From Hyphomicrobiales bacterium (GTDB taxonomy: Bacteria; Pseudomonadota; Alphaproteobacteria; Rhizobiales; Rhizobiaceae), in contig NVSG01000008.1 of the NCBI GenBank assembly GCA_002401155.1, positions 7,806 through 70,694 of the forward strand: a stretch of 62,889 nucleotides of DNA. The letters run 5' to 3'. The notes beneath the pieces were generated by a model. The model did not search any database. It was given only the letters and a program-made list of their open reading frames with translations, and was not told where the DNA came from. How positions within the stretch are numbered: position 1 is the stretch's first letter; the number at the start of each line of letters is the position of its first letter. Below, piece after piece: positions 45,048 through 53,555 of the stretch. A program made the translations under genes and the position numbers.

Positions 45048-46232
45048 ATGAACTGTTCTAACATCTGCATTGCGACTGGAACGCGGGCCGATTACGGCCT
45101 GCTATATTGGTTAATGCATGATTTGAAAAATCATCCGGATTTCAAGCTCAGTATCATTGCATCAGCAATGCACCTTGCGCCAGAATTTGGTGAAACAGTT
45201 AATTTCATCAGACAAGACGGGTTTGAAATTGATGCTTTGGTTCGGTGTCTTGATGAGGATGACAGCGACATAGGCATGGGGCGTGCTTATATGCGGGCCA
45301 CCAATGGGTTTCTGGATGCGTTCGATAAATTAAAGCCTGACTTCCTCATTGTTTTGGGTGATCGTTTTGAGACACTGGCGGCTGCTACCGCCGCCACATT
45401 TCTGCATATTCCAATTGGACATATCCATGGTGGTGAGGTAACACTTGGTGCAATTGACGAAGTGTTTCGCCATGCCATAACGAAGATGGCCCATCTTCAT
45501 TTTACCGCAGCAGAAGATTATCGCCGACGCGTCATTCAGATGGGCGAAGCTCCTGAGCGGTCCTTCAACGTTGGCACAGTTGGGCTGGATAATTTTACTC
45601 GGCTTGAGTTATCCTCAAAGGCTGATTTGATGGCGCATCTCGGTCTTCCTGCTCAATCAGATTATGCGCTCGTGACCTATCATCCAGCCACGATGGAATC
45701 GAGTGGGCCCCAGGCAGGTCTGGAGGCGCTGATTGAGGCATTTGACGCATTCCCTGACCTCAAGCTGATCATTACTAAAGCCAATTCTGATCCAGGTGGT
45801 CGACGTATTAATGAGCGGCTTGACGCATTTATGGCTGCAGAACCTGATCGGGTACGCCTTGTTACATCGCTTGGTCAGCTGCATTATTTGGCCGCCATGA
45901 AAGCTGCATCCATGGTGGTGGGCAATTCCTCATCAGGTATAATTGAGGCCCCAGCTATCGATGTGCCCACAATAAATATAGGGACACGGCAGGAGGGGCG
46001 ATTGCGAGCTGACAGCATTATTGATGTGAACGAGGACATAGCAAGCATTAAGGCTGGAATTTTTCAGGCACTGGATCCGGTGTTTCGGGCAAACTTGAAA
46101 GGAAAAAAACCACCCTATGGCCGACCAGGCAATGCGACGGGCCAAATTATATCTATACTGGAAGTAACCAAGTTTAATCAGCTCGTCCGCAAGCCATTTA
46201 CTGACTTGGTTAGTTTTGGGCAACAAGGGTAG
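45048..46232 (+). CDS. legG: Hydrolysing UDP/GDP-sugar 2-epimerase (NeuC/LegG-like)
   Basis: 394 aa, the size of NeuC/LegG. Segments: CIATGTRADYGLLYWLM at the start, LVVLGDRFETLAAATAA near residue 104, HIHGGEVTLGAIDE (catalytic His and Glu region) and VVGNSSSGIIEAPAIDVPTINIGTRQEGR near 288. It would hydrolyse the nucleotide and invert C2 to give the free 2,4-diacetamido mannose-type sugar used by the NeuB-like enzyme. Substrate choice between UDP-GlcNAc (sialic acid) and a diamino sugar is inferred from the LegB/LegC neighbours. Confidence 0.88.
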   Translation: MNCSNICIATGTRADYGLLYWLMHDLKNHPDFKLSIIASAMHLAPEFGETVNFIRQDGFEIDALVRCLDEDDSDIGMGRAYMRATNGFLDAFDKLKPDFLIVLGDRFETLAAATAATFLHIPIGHIHGGEVTLGAIDEVFRHAITKMAHLHFTAAEDYRRRVIQMGEAPERSFNVGTVGLDNFTRLELSSKADLMAHLGLPAQSDYALVTYHPATMESSGPQAGLEALIEAFDAFPDLKLIITKANSDPGGRRINERLDAFMAAEPDRVRLVTSLGQLHYLAAMKAASMVVGNSSSGIIEAPAIDVPTINIGTRQEGRLRADSIIDVNEDIASIKAGIFQALDPVFRANLKGKKPPYGRPGNATGQIISILEVTKFNQLVRKPFTDLVSFGQQG

Positions 46233-46242
46233 CATCGGACAA

Positions 46243-46953
46243 ATGACAGATGAGATAGCCAACACCAACGGTACCGAGGGAGAAAAAAGCAGCTCATCCG
46301 AGCGCCTTCTGGTTATTGGCGGCGGTGGGCATGGCCGCGTCGTTGCTGAAGCCGCGCACCTTTCGGCGCAGTTTAGCCAAATCGTGGTTGTTGATCCTTA
46401 TGCCATAGATAGTTGGACGTTGCCGTTTTGCAAATGCGTTGCGGCCGAGGCTGCCATCGATGCTGATCCGCAAAGCTGGGACTTTGTCTCCGCTGTTGGG
46501 GGGGCATCGTTGCGTAAACGGTTATTTGATGAATATTCGGCAAAAGGATTCACTCCTGCTCGCGTCATGCACCCGCGTGCAATAGTCAGCCCCTCAGCAT
46601 ACCTCGGCAGGGGCGTAGTGGTACTCGCTGGCGCTGTGGTCGCCACTTTAGCGAGCATTGAAGATGGTGTTATTGTAAATCACAATGCCGTGGTCGAGCA
46701 TGATTGTAAGGTTGGTCAGTTTGCGCATCTTGCGCCCGGGTCTATTCTCGCAGGAGGTGCTTGTCTGGAGGATAAAGTCTTTTTAGGGGCTGCGGCGAGC
46801 GTGCGCCATGGAGTGCGTGTTGGAGCTGACATTGTAATCGGCAATGGAGCAGCTGTTGTGGCTGATATTTTTCAGCAGGGCGTATACGTAGGAACGCCAG
46901 CCAGTCTAATTAAATCCACCAGTACTTTTAAGGAGAACGACAATGAGCGATAA
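46243..46953 (+). CDS. Sugar acetyltransferase, NeuD/PglD family (LegH-like candidate)
   Basis: 236 aa from ATG 46243. The N-terminal Rossmann-like part has LLVIGGGGHGRVVAEAA; a left-handed beta-helix of hexapeptide repeats begins near residue 105 and holds the probable catalytic His in AVVEHDCKVG. PglD/NeuD relatives N-acetylate a 4-amino sugar or O-acetylate sialic acid. In this cluster it is the best candidate for the N-acetylation that follows LegC. It overlaps neuB by 11 bases, so the two are translated together. Confidence 0.82.
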   Translation: MTDEIANTNGTEGEKSSSSERLLVIGGGGHGRVVAEAAHLSAQFSQIVVVDPYAIDSWTLPFCKCVAAEAAIDADPQSWDFVSAVGGASLRKRLFDEYSAKGFTPARVMHPRAIVSPSAYLGRGVVVLAGAVVATLASIEDGVIVNHNAVVEHDCKVGQFAHLAPGSILAGGACLEDKVFLGAAASVRHGVRVGADIVIGNGAAVVADIFQQGVYVGTPASLIKSTSTFKENDNER

Positions 46954-47971
46954 GAAGTGTTTTGTAATTGCCGAAATTGGCGTCAACCATAATGGTGACA
47001 TGAATATTGCTCGACAGCTTATTGATGTCGCGGCGGATGCCGGTGCGGATGCAGCAAAATTTCAGACATTTCGCGCTGATGACTTGATTGTCGAAGGTAC
47101 CAAAGCTGTTGCCTATCAGAAGAAAAGTGATGCAACCCTCGATCAACATAAACTCCTCAAGGGTCTGGAATTAAGCTTTGAAGATCATCGGGAGCTCATG
47201 GCCCATTGTGAAGCTCGTGGCATTGAATTCATGTCGACTGGATTTGACAAAGGCTCGTTGCGTCTTCTCCTTGATCTCGGCATTAAACGCGTCAAAATAG
47301 CCTCTGGTGAAGTTACGAACACGGTGCTTGTTGAAGCATCTGCCGAGGCATGTCTGCCAATAGTTCTTTCCACAGGCATGGCTACCCTTGAAGAGGTGGC
47401 CGAATGTGTTCACACAATCAGGGCATCATGGGATGCTCTGGGGTACGCGGGTGATTTGATTGTGTTGCATTGCACGTCTGCCTACCCCTCGCTATTGGAA
47501 GACGTTAATCTTTTTGCCATGGGGACATTGGCCCAGGAATTTGGTGAAGCTGTGGGATATTCTGACCACACGACTGGCATTCTTGTTGCGCCGCTTGCCG
47601 TTGCTGCGGGCGCTCAATTGATCGAAAAGCATATCACTTTGGACCGCACCATGGTGGGGGCGGATCATGCGGCTTCATTGGAGCCTGATGAACTCAAGGC
47701 AATGATCGCAGATATTCGGCAGGTTGAAGTAATTAATGGGGATGGGGTAAAAGCGCCACGCGCCGCAGAGTTGGAAGCCCGATCTCTAGTGCGAAAAGGG
47801 TTGAAATTTGGACGAAACTTGTCGAAAGGGCACATTATTACGGAAGACGATTTGGTGCCAATGAGGCCTGAAACTGGTTTGCCGCCATCGCGCTTTAAAA
47901 GCATGTTGGGCTTGTCCTTGAACAGAGATGTTCTTGCTTTTTCTCCTGTTGATGAAGCTGATTTAGGTTGA
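46943..47971 (+). CDS. legI: Nonulosonate synthase (NeuB/LegI-like)
   Basis: 342 aa with canonical NeuB features: AEIGVNHNGDMNIARQLID at the start, DAAKFQTF, RVKIASGEV, VLSTGMATLEEV, LHCTSAYPS, YSDHTTG and EKHITLDRTMVGADHAASLEP; both metal His residues are present. The C-terminal SAF-like domain follows (GRNLSKGHIITEDDL). It condenses phosphoenolpyruvate with a 2,4-diacetamido-6-deoxymannose to give legionaminic acid, or with ManNAc to give sialic acid. LegB, LegC and PtmE homologues favour the former. Confidence 0.88.
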   Translation: MSDKKCFVIAEIGVNHNGDMNIARQLIDVAADAGADAAKFQTFRADDLIVEGTKAVAYQKKSDATLDQHKLLKGLELSFEDHRELMAHCEARGIEFMSTGFDKGSLRLLLDLGIKRVKIASGEVTNTVLVEASAEACLPIVLSTGMATLEEVAECVHTIRASWDALGYAGDLIVLHCTSAYPSLLEDVNLFAMGTLAQEFGEAVGYSDHTTGILVAPLAVAAGAQLIEKHITLDRTMVGADHAASLEPDELKAMIADIRQVEVINGDGVKAPRAAELEARSLVRKGLKFGRNLSKGHIITEDDLVPMRPETGLPPSRFKSMLGLSLNRDVLAFSPVDEADLG

Positions 47972-47973
47972 TT

Positions 47974-47985
47974 TGACCTAGGTCA
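47974..47985. promoter_or_regulatory. Perfect 12-bp palindrome between neuB-like and amidotransferase genes
   Basis: TGACCTAGGTCA is a perfect palindrome two bases after the neuB-like stop, followed within 20 bases by TTTTTGATC. It may be a regulator site for the amidotransferase-HisF-HisH unit or part of a short terminator. No regulator can be assigned. Confidence 0.4.
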
Positions 47986-48061
47986 CGGTTTTTGATCTTG
48001 CATTGATAAGGCTTTACAGTTAACCAACCTCTAAATTGATTACATGAAGGACAGATTTTGC

Positions 48062-49390
48062 ATGGGCCATATCCATTCGGATCCACGTAAGGATCAACTT
48101 GATTTGGCGAAATACGCACCGAACGTTGACGATCCTCAGACTTATTATGGTCTTCCGCAGGGCGTCGCTTTTTGTTCCAGATGTGTAATTTCTAACCAGC
48201 GACCGAATTCTACGGTTGAGCACAAGCACACCAAAGACAGCAAGAAGCAGACGATCAATTTCGATGCTGAAGGGGTTTGCGATGCCTGCCATATGGCTGA
48301 ACGCAAGCATGAGGACATCGATTGGGAAGAGCGTCGCCGTGAATTGCAAATCCTGTGTGACAAGTCCCGGTCGCGCAATGGTAGTTATGATTGTCTGGTC
48401 CCAGGCTCGGGTGGTAAGGACAGTTTCTACCAATCTTGGATGCTAAAATACGAATTCGACATGAACCCACTCACAGTAACTTGGGCGCCTCATATTTATA
48501 CGGATTGGGGGTGGCGGAATTTTGACCGGTGGGTTCATTCAGGCTTTGACAATTATCTTCTGACTCCGAATGGTCGTGTAAAGCGCCTGATTACGCGTCT
48601 GGCTGTGGAAAATCTGTTTCATCCGTTCCAACCGTTTATCTTTGGGCAAAAATCCTACGCACCAAAGATGGCTGCACGTATGGGCATTTCGCTTATTTTC
48701 TACGGTGAAAACGAGGCAGAGTATGGAAACCCAATCTCGGATAATACATCAGCGAAACGCGACTTTTCCTATTTTTCTAGTTCGTCTGATAATGAGATTT
48801 TCCTTGGTGGAACGTCGATCCAATCATTGCAAGATGACTACAAGGTTCGCCCTGCTGATCTTGATGTTTATCGTCCTTCTAACCCGGAAGAGCTCAACAA
48901 GCAGGGCATAGAAGTGCATTATCTTGGTTATTACTTGAAATGGCATCCGCAGGCGGCCTACTACTTTGCTGTTGAGAACGGTGGCTTTGAAGCTTCTCCC
49001 GAGCGAACACCAGGTACGTATTCGAAATATAATTCGATTGATGATCGCATTGATGACCTGCATTACTACACAACTTTCGTCAAATTTGGCATCGGTCGCG
49101 CGACTTATGACGCTGCTCAAGAAATTCGTTCAAACGACATTGAGCGTGAAGAGGGTGTTGCTTTAGTGCGCCGTTATGATGGTGAGTTTCCAGATCGCTT
49201 TGTGGATGAGCTTTTGGAATATCTCAGTTTGCCTGAGAAAGAGTTTCCGAACGCGTCCAAGCAATTTGAAGCACCTGTTATGGATCGAGACTATTTTGAT
49301 GCACTGGCAAATCGCTTCCGCTCACCACATTTGTGGGCTAATGAAAATGGCGTATGGAAGCTCCGCAGCCGGGTTTTCGATGGAAATTGA
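48062..49390 (+). CDS. N-acetyl sugar amidotransferase (PseA/PtmG/WbpG family), first set
   Basis: 442 aa from ATG 48062 (MGHIHSDPRKDQ), chosen over ATG 48044 because of AAGGA upstream and family-like N-terminus. Two CxxC pairs bind zinc (FCSRCVISNQRP and GVCDACHMAE), and the ATP-pyrophosphatase loop is GSGGKDSFYQSW near residue 120. The family uses ammonia from HisH/HisF to turn an N-acetyl group into an acetamidino group, as in acetamidino-legionaminic and pseudaminic acids or WbpG uronates. hisF and hisH homologues follow directly. Its position after the NeuB-like gene suggests a nonulosonate substrate (inference). Confidence 0.88.
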   Translation: MGHIHSDPRKDQLDLAKYAPNVDDPQTYYGLPQGVAFCSRCVISNQRPNSTVEHKHTKDSKKQTINFDAEGVCDACHMAERKHEDIDWEERRRELQILCDKSRSRNGSYDCLVPGSGGKDSFYQSWMLKYEFDMNPLTVTWAPHIYTDWGWRNFDRWVHSGFDNYLLTPNGRVKRLITRLAVENLFHPFQPFIFGQKSYAPKMAARMGISLIFYGENEAEYGNPISDNTSAKRDFSYFSSSSDNEIFLGGTSIQSLQDDYKVRPADLDVYRPSNPEELNKQGIEVHYLGYYLKWHPQAAYYFAVENGGFEASPERTPGTYSKYNSIDDRIDDLHYYTTFVKFGIGRATYDAAQEIRSNDIEREEGVALVRRYDGEFPDRFVDELLEYLSLPEKEFPNASKQFEAPVMDRDYFDALANRFRSPHLWANENGVWKLRSRVFDGN

Positions 49391-49412
49391 TTTTACGTAA
49401 CCGAGATCAAAA

Positions 49413-50189
49413 ATGAACATACGCCTAATAGCACGTTTGGACGTCAAGCTTCAGCACCTTATCAAAGGAGTGCAGATGGAAGGCTGGCGCAAAATGGGCA
49501 GTCCTGCAGAGCGCGCTAAGCTGTATTATCAGCAAGGTGCAGATGAACTGCTTTATATGGATGTGGTCGCAAGCCTGTATGAGCGTAACAACCTAAGCGC
49601 GATTGTACGTGAAGTGGCGCAGCAAGCCTTCGTTCCTATTACTGTAGGCGGGGGTGTTGCTGATCTTAAATCTGTCAAGCAATTGCTTGATGTCGGGGCA
49701 GACAAGGTGGCTATCAATACAGCTGCGACTAAGAATCCGGATATTCTAAGAGAAATCTCCGATACTTATGGTTCGCAGGCGACAGTGCTTTCTATTGAAA
49801 CCAAGCAGCTGCCGCAGGGTGGTTGGGAAGCCATGACCGATAACGGGCGTAATCGCACAGGGCGCGATGTGGTCGCCTGGGCAGTTGAAGGCGCGCGTTT
49901 GGGCGCAGGCGAAATTCTCATCACCTCTGTTGATCGTGATGGAACGATGAGGGGTATGGATCTAGATTTGATCGCAGCGGTGGCGTGTGAAGTTGATATT
50001 CCTGTTATTGCTTCGGGGGGGGCGGCGGGAAGCAAGCATGTTGCTGAAGCTGTAAATTCAGGGGCTACCGCCGTATCGATTGCAAAGGCGTTGCATACTG
50101 ACGCAATAACATTTAGTGAGTTGCGGGAGGATCTGGCTGAGCTGTCGATCCCAGTGCGGGCGCACAAACCAGAGATGGAATCACTGTGA
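49413..50189 (+). CDS. HisF-like ammonia-channelling subunit, first set
   Basis: 258 aa. The TIM barrel is HisF-like (RLDVKLQHLIKGVQMEGWRK, TVGGGVADLKSVKQLLD, EILITSVDRDGTMRGMD), and Asp10 in RLDVK corresponds to the first catalytic Asp of HisF. The second catalytic Asp (130 in true HisF, SIDxK) is Glu129 in LSIETKQ. No other his genes are nearby and the N-terminus departs from IPCLDVKDGRVVKG, so this is a specialised paralogue that passes HisH ammonia to the amidotransferase. Its stop overlaps the hisH-like start (GTGA). Confidence 0.85.
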   Translation: MNIRLIARLDVKLQHLIKGVQMEGWRKMGSPAERAKLYYQQGADELLYMDVVASLYERNNLSAIVREVAQQAFVPITVGGGVADLKSVKQLLDVGADKVAINTAATKNPDILREISDTYGSQATVLSIETKQLPQGGWEAMTDNGRNRTGRDVVAWAVEGARLGAGEILITSVDRDGTMRGMDLDLIAAVACEVDIPVIASGGAAGSKHVAEAVNSGATAVSIAKALHTDAITFSELREDLAELSIPVRAHKPEMESL

Positions 50190-50836
50190 GCAAATCAGTA
50201 GTTGTTATAGATTACGGCATTGGGAATGTCTTTTCAGTTTGCAATGCGCTAAAGCAGTCTGGCTTTGAGCCGAATCTGACGCGGAATGCCTCTGAAATTC
50301 TTGCCGCCGACAAGGTCATTTTACCTGGAGTTGGTGCGTTTGGCCGCGCGAGTGCTGCTTTGCGCGAATACGGTCTTGATGAAACTTTACGTCTTTATAT
50401 CGAAACCGGACGTTCGTTTCTTGGAATTTGCATTGGCATGCAATTGCTGATGGATGTGTCTACCGAATTTGGTGAAAACGAAGGGCTTGGTTTTATTCCA
50501 GGGCGCGTTGAACGCATTCCCGGAACGTCAAAGGCTGGTGAAACATTGCGTGTGCCACATATCAGTTGGGGTGAAGTTAAGTCGGCTAAAGGCGTTTCGC
50601 AATTTGACTGGAACAAAACGCCATTGGCCAATGGCGGCGAAAACGATTCATTTTATTTCGTTCATTCCTATCACGCCGTGCCAGCAGATGAGTCTCACTT
50701 GCTGGCAGTAGTTGACTATGGTGGGCACTTAATTACCGCAGCGGTGAAACGCGATAATCTCATGGGCTTTCAGTTCCATCCCGAGCGCAGTGGACCTGCA
50801 GGTCTCAAATTGCTTGAGAGATTTGTTAATCTCTAA
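50186..50836 (+). CDS. HisH-like glutaminase, first set
   Basis: 216 aa from GTG 50186, overlapping hisF-like stop. Class I glutamine amidotransferase: oxyanion region LPGVGAFG, nucleophile Cys82 in GICIGMQ, and the His-Glu pair in FHPERSG near residue 196. It hydrolyses glutamine and hands ammonia to its HisF partner for the sugar amidotransferase encoded two genes upstream. The second HisH (56283) differs in sequence, so each set has its own pair. Confidence 0.88.
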   Translation: MSKSVVVIDYGIGNVFSVCNALKQSGFEPNLTRNASEILAADKVILPGVGAFGRASAALREYGLDETLRLYIETGRSFLGICIGMQLLMDVSTEFGENEGLGFIPGRVERIPGTSKAGETLRVPHISWGEVKSAKGVSQFDWNKTPLANGGENDSFYFVHSYHAVPADESHLLAVVDYGGHLITAAVKRDNLMGFQFHPERSGPAGLKLLERFVNL

Positions 50837-50928
50837 AGCAATGGAGGTCTTTGAAACCGGGGGCAAGGCTCAAGTATTTGCTATTGCAAAACCCACTATA
50901 AGTTGATCAATACGTAGGGATACAAACG

Positions 50929-51984
50929 ATGTTAAATTTTGCACTGGTTGGTTGTGGTCGGATTGCAAAACGTCATTCCGAACTTCTTGGTCTCGATCAG
51001 ATTCCTGGTGCGCAGCTTGTGGCTGTCTGTGACATTGTAAAGTCCAAAGCGGTGATGATTGGCGACCGGTTCAATGTGCCAGCTTTCACCGATATGCACG
51101 ATATGATGTCTGGCGGTGATATTGATGTCGTGGTTGTTCTCACAGAAAGCGGCCATCACGCCAAGCATATAAAGGAACTGGCGAAATATGGTAAAGTGCT
51201 TGTCGTCGAAAAGCCTATGGCGCTGACGCTTAATGATGCTGATGCTATGATAGCCGTGTGCGAGGCATCAGGTTCGCGTCTTTTTGTGGTAAAACAAAAT
51301 CGTTTTAATGTTCCTATTCTCAAGCTGCGCGAGGCTCTAGACGAAGGGCGTTTTGGAAACCTCATCATGGGGACCGTTCGGGTGCGTTGGTGTCGCGATC
51401 AGTCTTATTATGATCAGGACCCTTGGCGTGGCACTTGGGCCATGGATGGCGGCGTTTTGACCAACCAGGCAAGCCATCACATTGATCTTCTCGAATGGAT
51501 GATGGGAGAGGTGGAAAGCGTGTTTGCCAAGAGCACGACGGCACTTGTTGATATTGAGGCTGAAGACACAGGAGTTGTGCTTCTTAAGTTCAAAAGTGGC
51601 GCGCTTGGTTTGATTGAAGCGACAACTGCCGCCCGCCCCAAGAATCTTGAAGGTTCAATTTCTCTGCTGGGTGCAACTGGAACTGTTGAGGTTGGTGGAT
51701 TTGCGGTCAACAAGCTCAGGACTTGGAACTTTGCTGATGGTCGCCAGGAAGAGGAGGGACTTATGGAGACATATTCCGTCAATCCGCCAAATGTTTATGG
51801 CTTTGGTCACGAGATGTATTACAAGCATGTGGTCGATTGCTTGGTAAATGATAAGCCGCAGTCAGTTGATGGGCACGAGGGGCGTAAAAGCATTCAGCTC
51901 ATCAATGCTATTTATGAGTCTATTGAAACTGGGAAAGAGGTTTTCTTGCCAATGAAACCAGTTCACTCTCGGCTCGGGCGGTAA
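50929..51984 (+). CDS. Gfo/Idh/MocA oxidoreductase, WbpB-like nucleotide-sugar 3-dehydrogenase
   Basis: 351 aa. Rossmann start FALVGCGRIAKRHSELL, family motif VVEKPMALTLNDAD, then KQNRFNVPILKLREALDEGRFG, WRGTWAMDGGVLTNQASHHIDLLEWMMG. These segments match WbpB/WlbA, which oxidise C3 of UDP-GlcNAcA for 2,3-diamino-uronic acid synthesis. A WbpD-like acetyltransferase and a WbpE-like aminotransferase follow within a few bases, exactly the pathway order. The UDP-GlcNAc 6-dehydrogenase (WbpA) is not in the window. Confidence 0.87.
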   Translation: MLNFALVGCGRIAKRHSELLGLDQIPGAQLVAVCDIVKSKAVMIGDRFNVPAFTDMHDMMSGGDIDVVVVLTESGHHAKHIKELAKYGKVLVVEKPMALTLNDADAMIAVCEASGSRLFVVKQNRFNVPILKLREALDEGRFGNLIMGTVRVRWCRDQSYYDQDPWRGTWAMDGGVLTNQASHHIDLLEWMMGEVESVFAKSTTALVDIEAEDTGVVLLKFKSGALGLIEATTAARPKNLEGSISLLGATGTVEVGGFAVNKLRTWNFADGRQEEEGLMETYSVNPPNVYGFGHEMYYKHVVDCLVNDKPQSVDGHEGRKSIQLINAIYESIETGKEVFLPMKPVHSRLGR

Positions 51985-51989
51985 GCGCG

Positions 51990-52460
51990 TTGTCCCCCCC
52001 GAATATAAAGCAAGTCGGAATTGCGCCAGATGTGGATTTTGGTGATCGTGTCACCGTTATCGAACCTGCAAATCTCTATGGGTGCAGCATTGGCGATGAT
52101 GTTTTTATTGGTCCGTTTGTTGAGATCCAGCGTCATGTTAAAATTGGGGCACGTACACGTATTCAGTCTCATAGTTTTGTGTGCGAGCTTGTCACAATTG
52201 GTGATGATTGTGTGGTTGCCCATGGTGTAACGTTCATCAATGATTCTTTTGATGCGGGTGGACCGGCGCGTGGCGACAAATCCAAGTGGTGCAAAACACT
52301 TATCGGAAATAATGTGTCAATCGGAAGCAACGCCACCATACTACCTGTACGTATTTGTGATCATGTTGTAATCGGGGCCGGTAGCGTTGTGGTCCGTGAC
52401 ATTACAGAACCTGGTCTTTATGCTGGGAACCCTAGTCGAATGCTTAGAAAGTTGCCATGA
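51990..52460 (+). CDS. Hexapeptide acetyltransferase, WbpD/WlbB-like
   Basis: 156 aa from TTG 51990, with GGCGG upstream; no better start is in frame. The left-handed beta-helix repeats (IGDDVFIGPFVEIQ, IGARTRIQSH, IGDDCVVAHGVTFINDSF) and NPSRML end are characteristic of WbpD-type 3-N-acetyltransferases. It would acetylate the 3-amino group after the WbpE-like step. The stop overlaps the next start (ATGA-type, 52457). Confidence 0.85.
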   Translation: MSPPNIKQVGIAPDVDFGDRVTVIEPANLYGCSIGDDVFIGPFVEIQRHVKIGARTRIQSHSFVCELVTIGDDCVVAHGVTFINDSFDAGGPARGDKSKWCKTLIGNNVSIGSNATILPVRICDHVVIGAGSVVVRDITEPGLYAGNPSRMLRKLP

Positions 52461-53554
52461 TTAAGTTTGTCGATCTGACGTATCAGTACAAATCCATCAA
52501 ACAAGATGTGGATGCAGCGATTGCCAACGTGATTGCCGATACGGCCTTTGTTGGAGGTGTTTATGCGAAAAAATTTGAACAAGAATTTGCCGAATGGCTT
52601 GGTGCAGACTGGTGCATCGGTGTGGGCAATGGAACTGATGCCATCGAAATAGCCCTTGAAGCGCTAGATCTTCCTGCGGGCTCTGAGGTGATTGTTCCTG
52701 GTAACAGCTTCATTGCGAGTTCGGAGGCCGTCACGCGCGCGGGCTTAAAGGTGGTTTTTGCTGATGTGGATCAGGAAAATTACACACTCACGGTTAAAAC
52801 AATTCGGGCAAAGCTCTCTCCTCAGACGTCGGCCATTATGGCTGTCCATCTTTACGGCCACCCATGTGACATGAAAGCCTTAAGAGCCATCGCAACCGAG
52901 GTGGATCTGAAAATCATTGAGGATTGTGCCCAGGCGCACGGTGCTTTGAGCCACGGCAAGGTTGTCGGTACGCAAGGTGACATAGCCACATTCAGCTTCT
53001 ATCCCGGTAAAAACCTGGGTGCTTATGGTGATGCTGGCGCAATTGTTACAAATGATGCCAAATTGGCTGAAAAGGCTAGAAAAATTGCCAATCATGGACG
53101 AATCGCCAAATATGATCACGAGTTCGAAGGCCGAAATTCACGATTAGATGGCCTTCAGGCCGCGGTGTTGTCGGTCAAGTTGCCACATCTGAATAGTTGG
53201 ACAAAGAAGCGTATTGCGCTGGCTGACCGTTACCTTGCCGAACTGTCAGATCTCGAAGATATTGTGCTTCCGCGACGGGCAAGTTGGGCACACCAAGTCT
53301 ACCATTTGTTTGTAATTCGTACCGAGCAACGCGACGAACTCAAAGCACATCTGGCGGATCATGATATTGAAACAGGCATCCATTACCCGGTCGCGCTGCC
53401 CAAATTACGCGCCTATGATTATTTGAATCAAGGCAATGAAGATATGTTTGTCAATCGCTCAGACAAAACATTACTTAGCCTGCCAATAGGCGAACATATG
53501 AGTGATGCTGATGTCGTAAGAGTTAGCAAGGTAATTCGTGCATTTTATAGCTAA
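52457..53554 (+). CDS. DegT/DnrJ/EryC1/StrS aminotransferase, WbpE-like
   Basis: 365 aa. PLP enzyme with VGNGTDAIEIALEAL near residue 55, the PLP Asp in IIEDCAQAHGAL near 155 and PLP Lys in FYPGKNLGAYGDAGAI near 183. These features match WbpE/WlbC, the 3-aminotransferases of the 2,3-diamino-uronate pathway. Together with the WbpB- and WbpD-like genes upstream it forms a compact three-gene unit. It is distinct from the LegC-like aminotransferase (FNGNK). Confidence 0.87.
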   Translation: MIKFVDLTYQYKSIKQDVDAAIANVIADTAFVGGVYAKKFEQEFAEWLGADWCIGVGNGTDAIEIALEALDLPAGSEVIVPGNSFIASSEAVTRAGLKVVFADVDQENYTLTVKTIRAKLSPQTSAIMAVHLYGHPCDMKALRAIATEVDLKIIEDCAQAHGALSHGKVVGTQGDIATFSFYPGKNLGAYGDAGAIVTNDAKLAEKARKIANHGRIAKYDHEFEGRNSRLDGLQAAVLSVKLPHLNSWTKKRIALADRYLAELSDLEDIVLPRRASWAHQVYHLFVIRTEQRDELKAHLADHDIETGIHYPVALPKLRAYDYLNQGNEDMFVNRSDKTLLSLPIGEHMSDADVVRVSKVIRAFYS

Positions 53555-53555
53555 A

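Noticed and set aside
49413..50836. Reading the HisF- and HisH-like genes as histidine biosynthesis
   Set aside because: No other his genes are adjacent, catalytic residues of HisF are changed, and both pairs sit with sugar amidotransferases.
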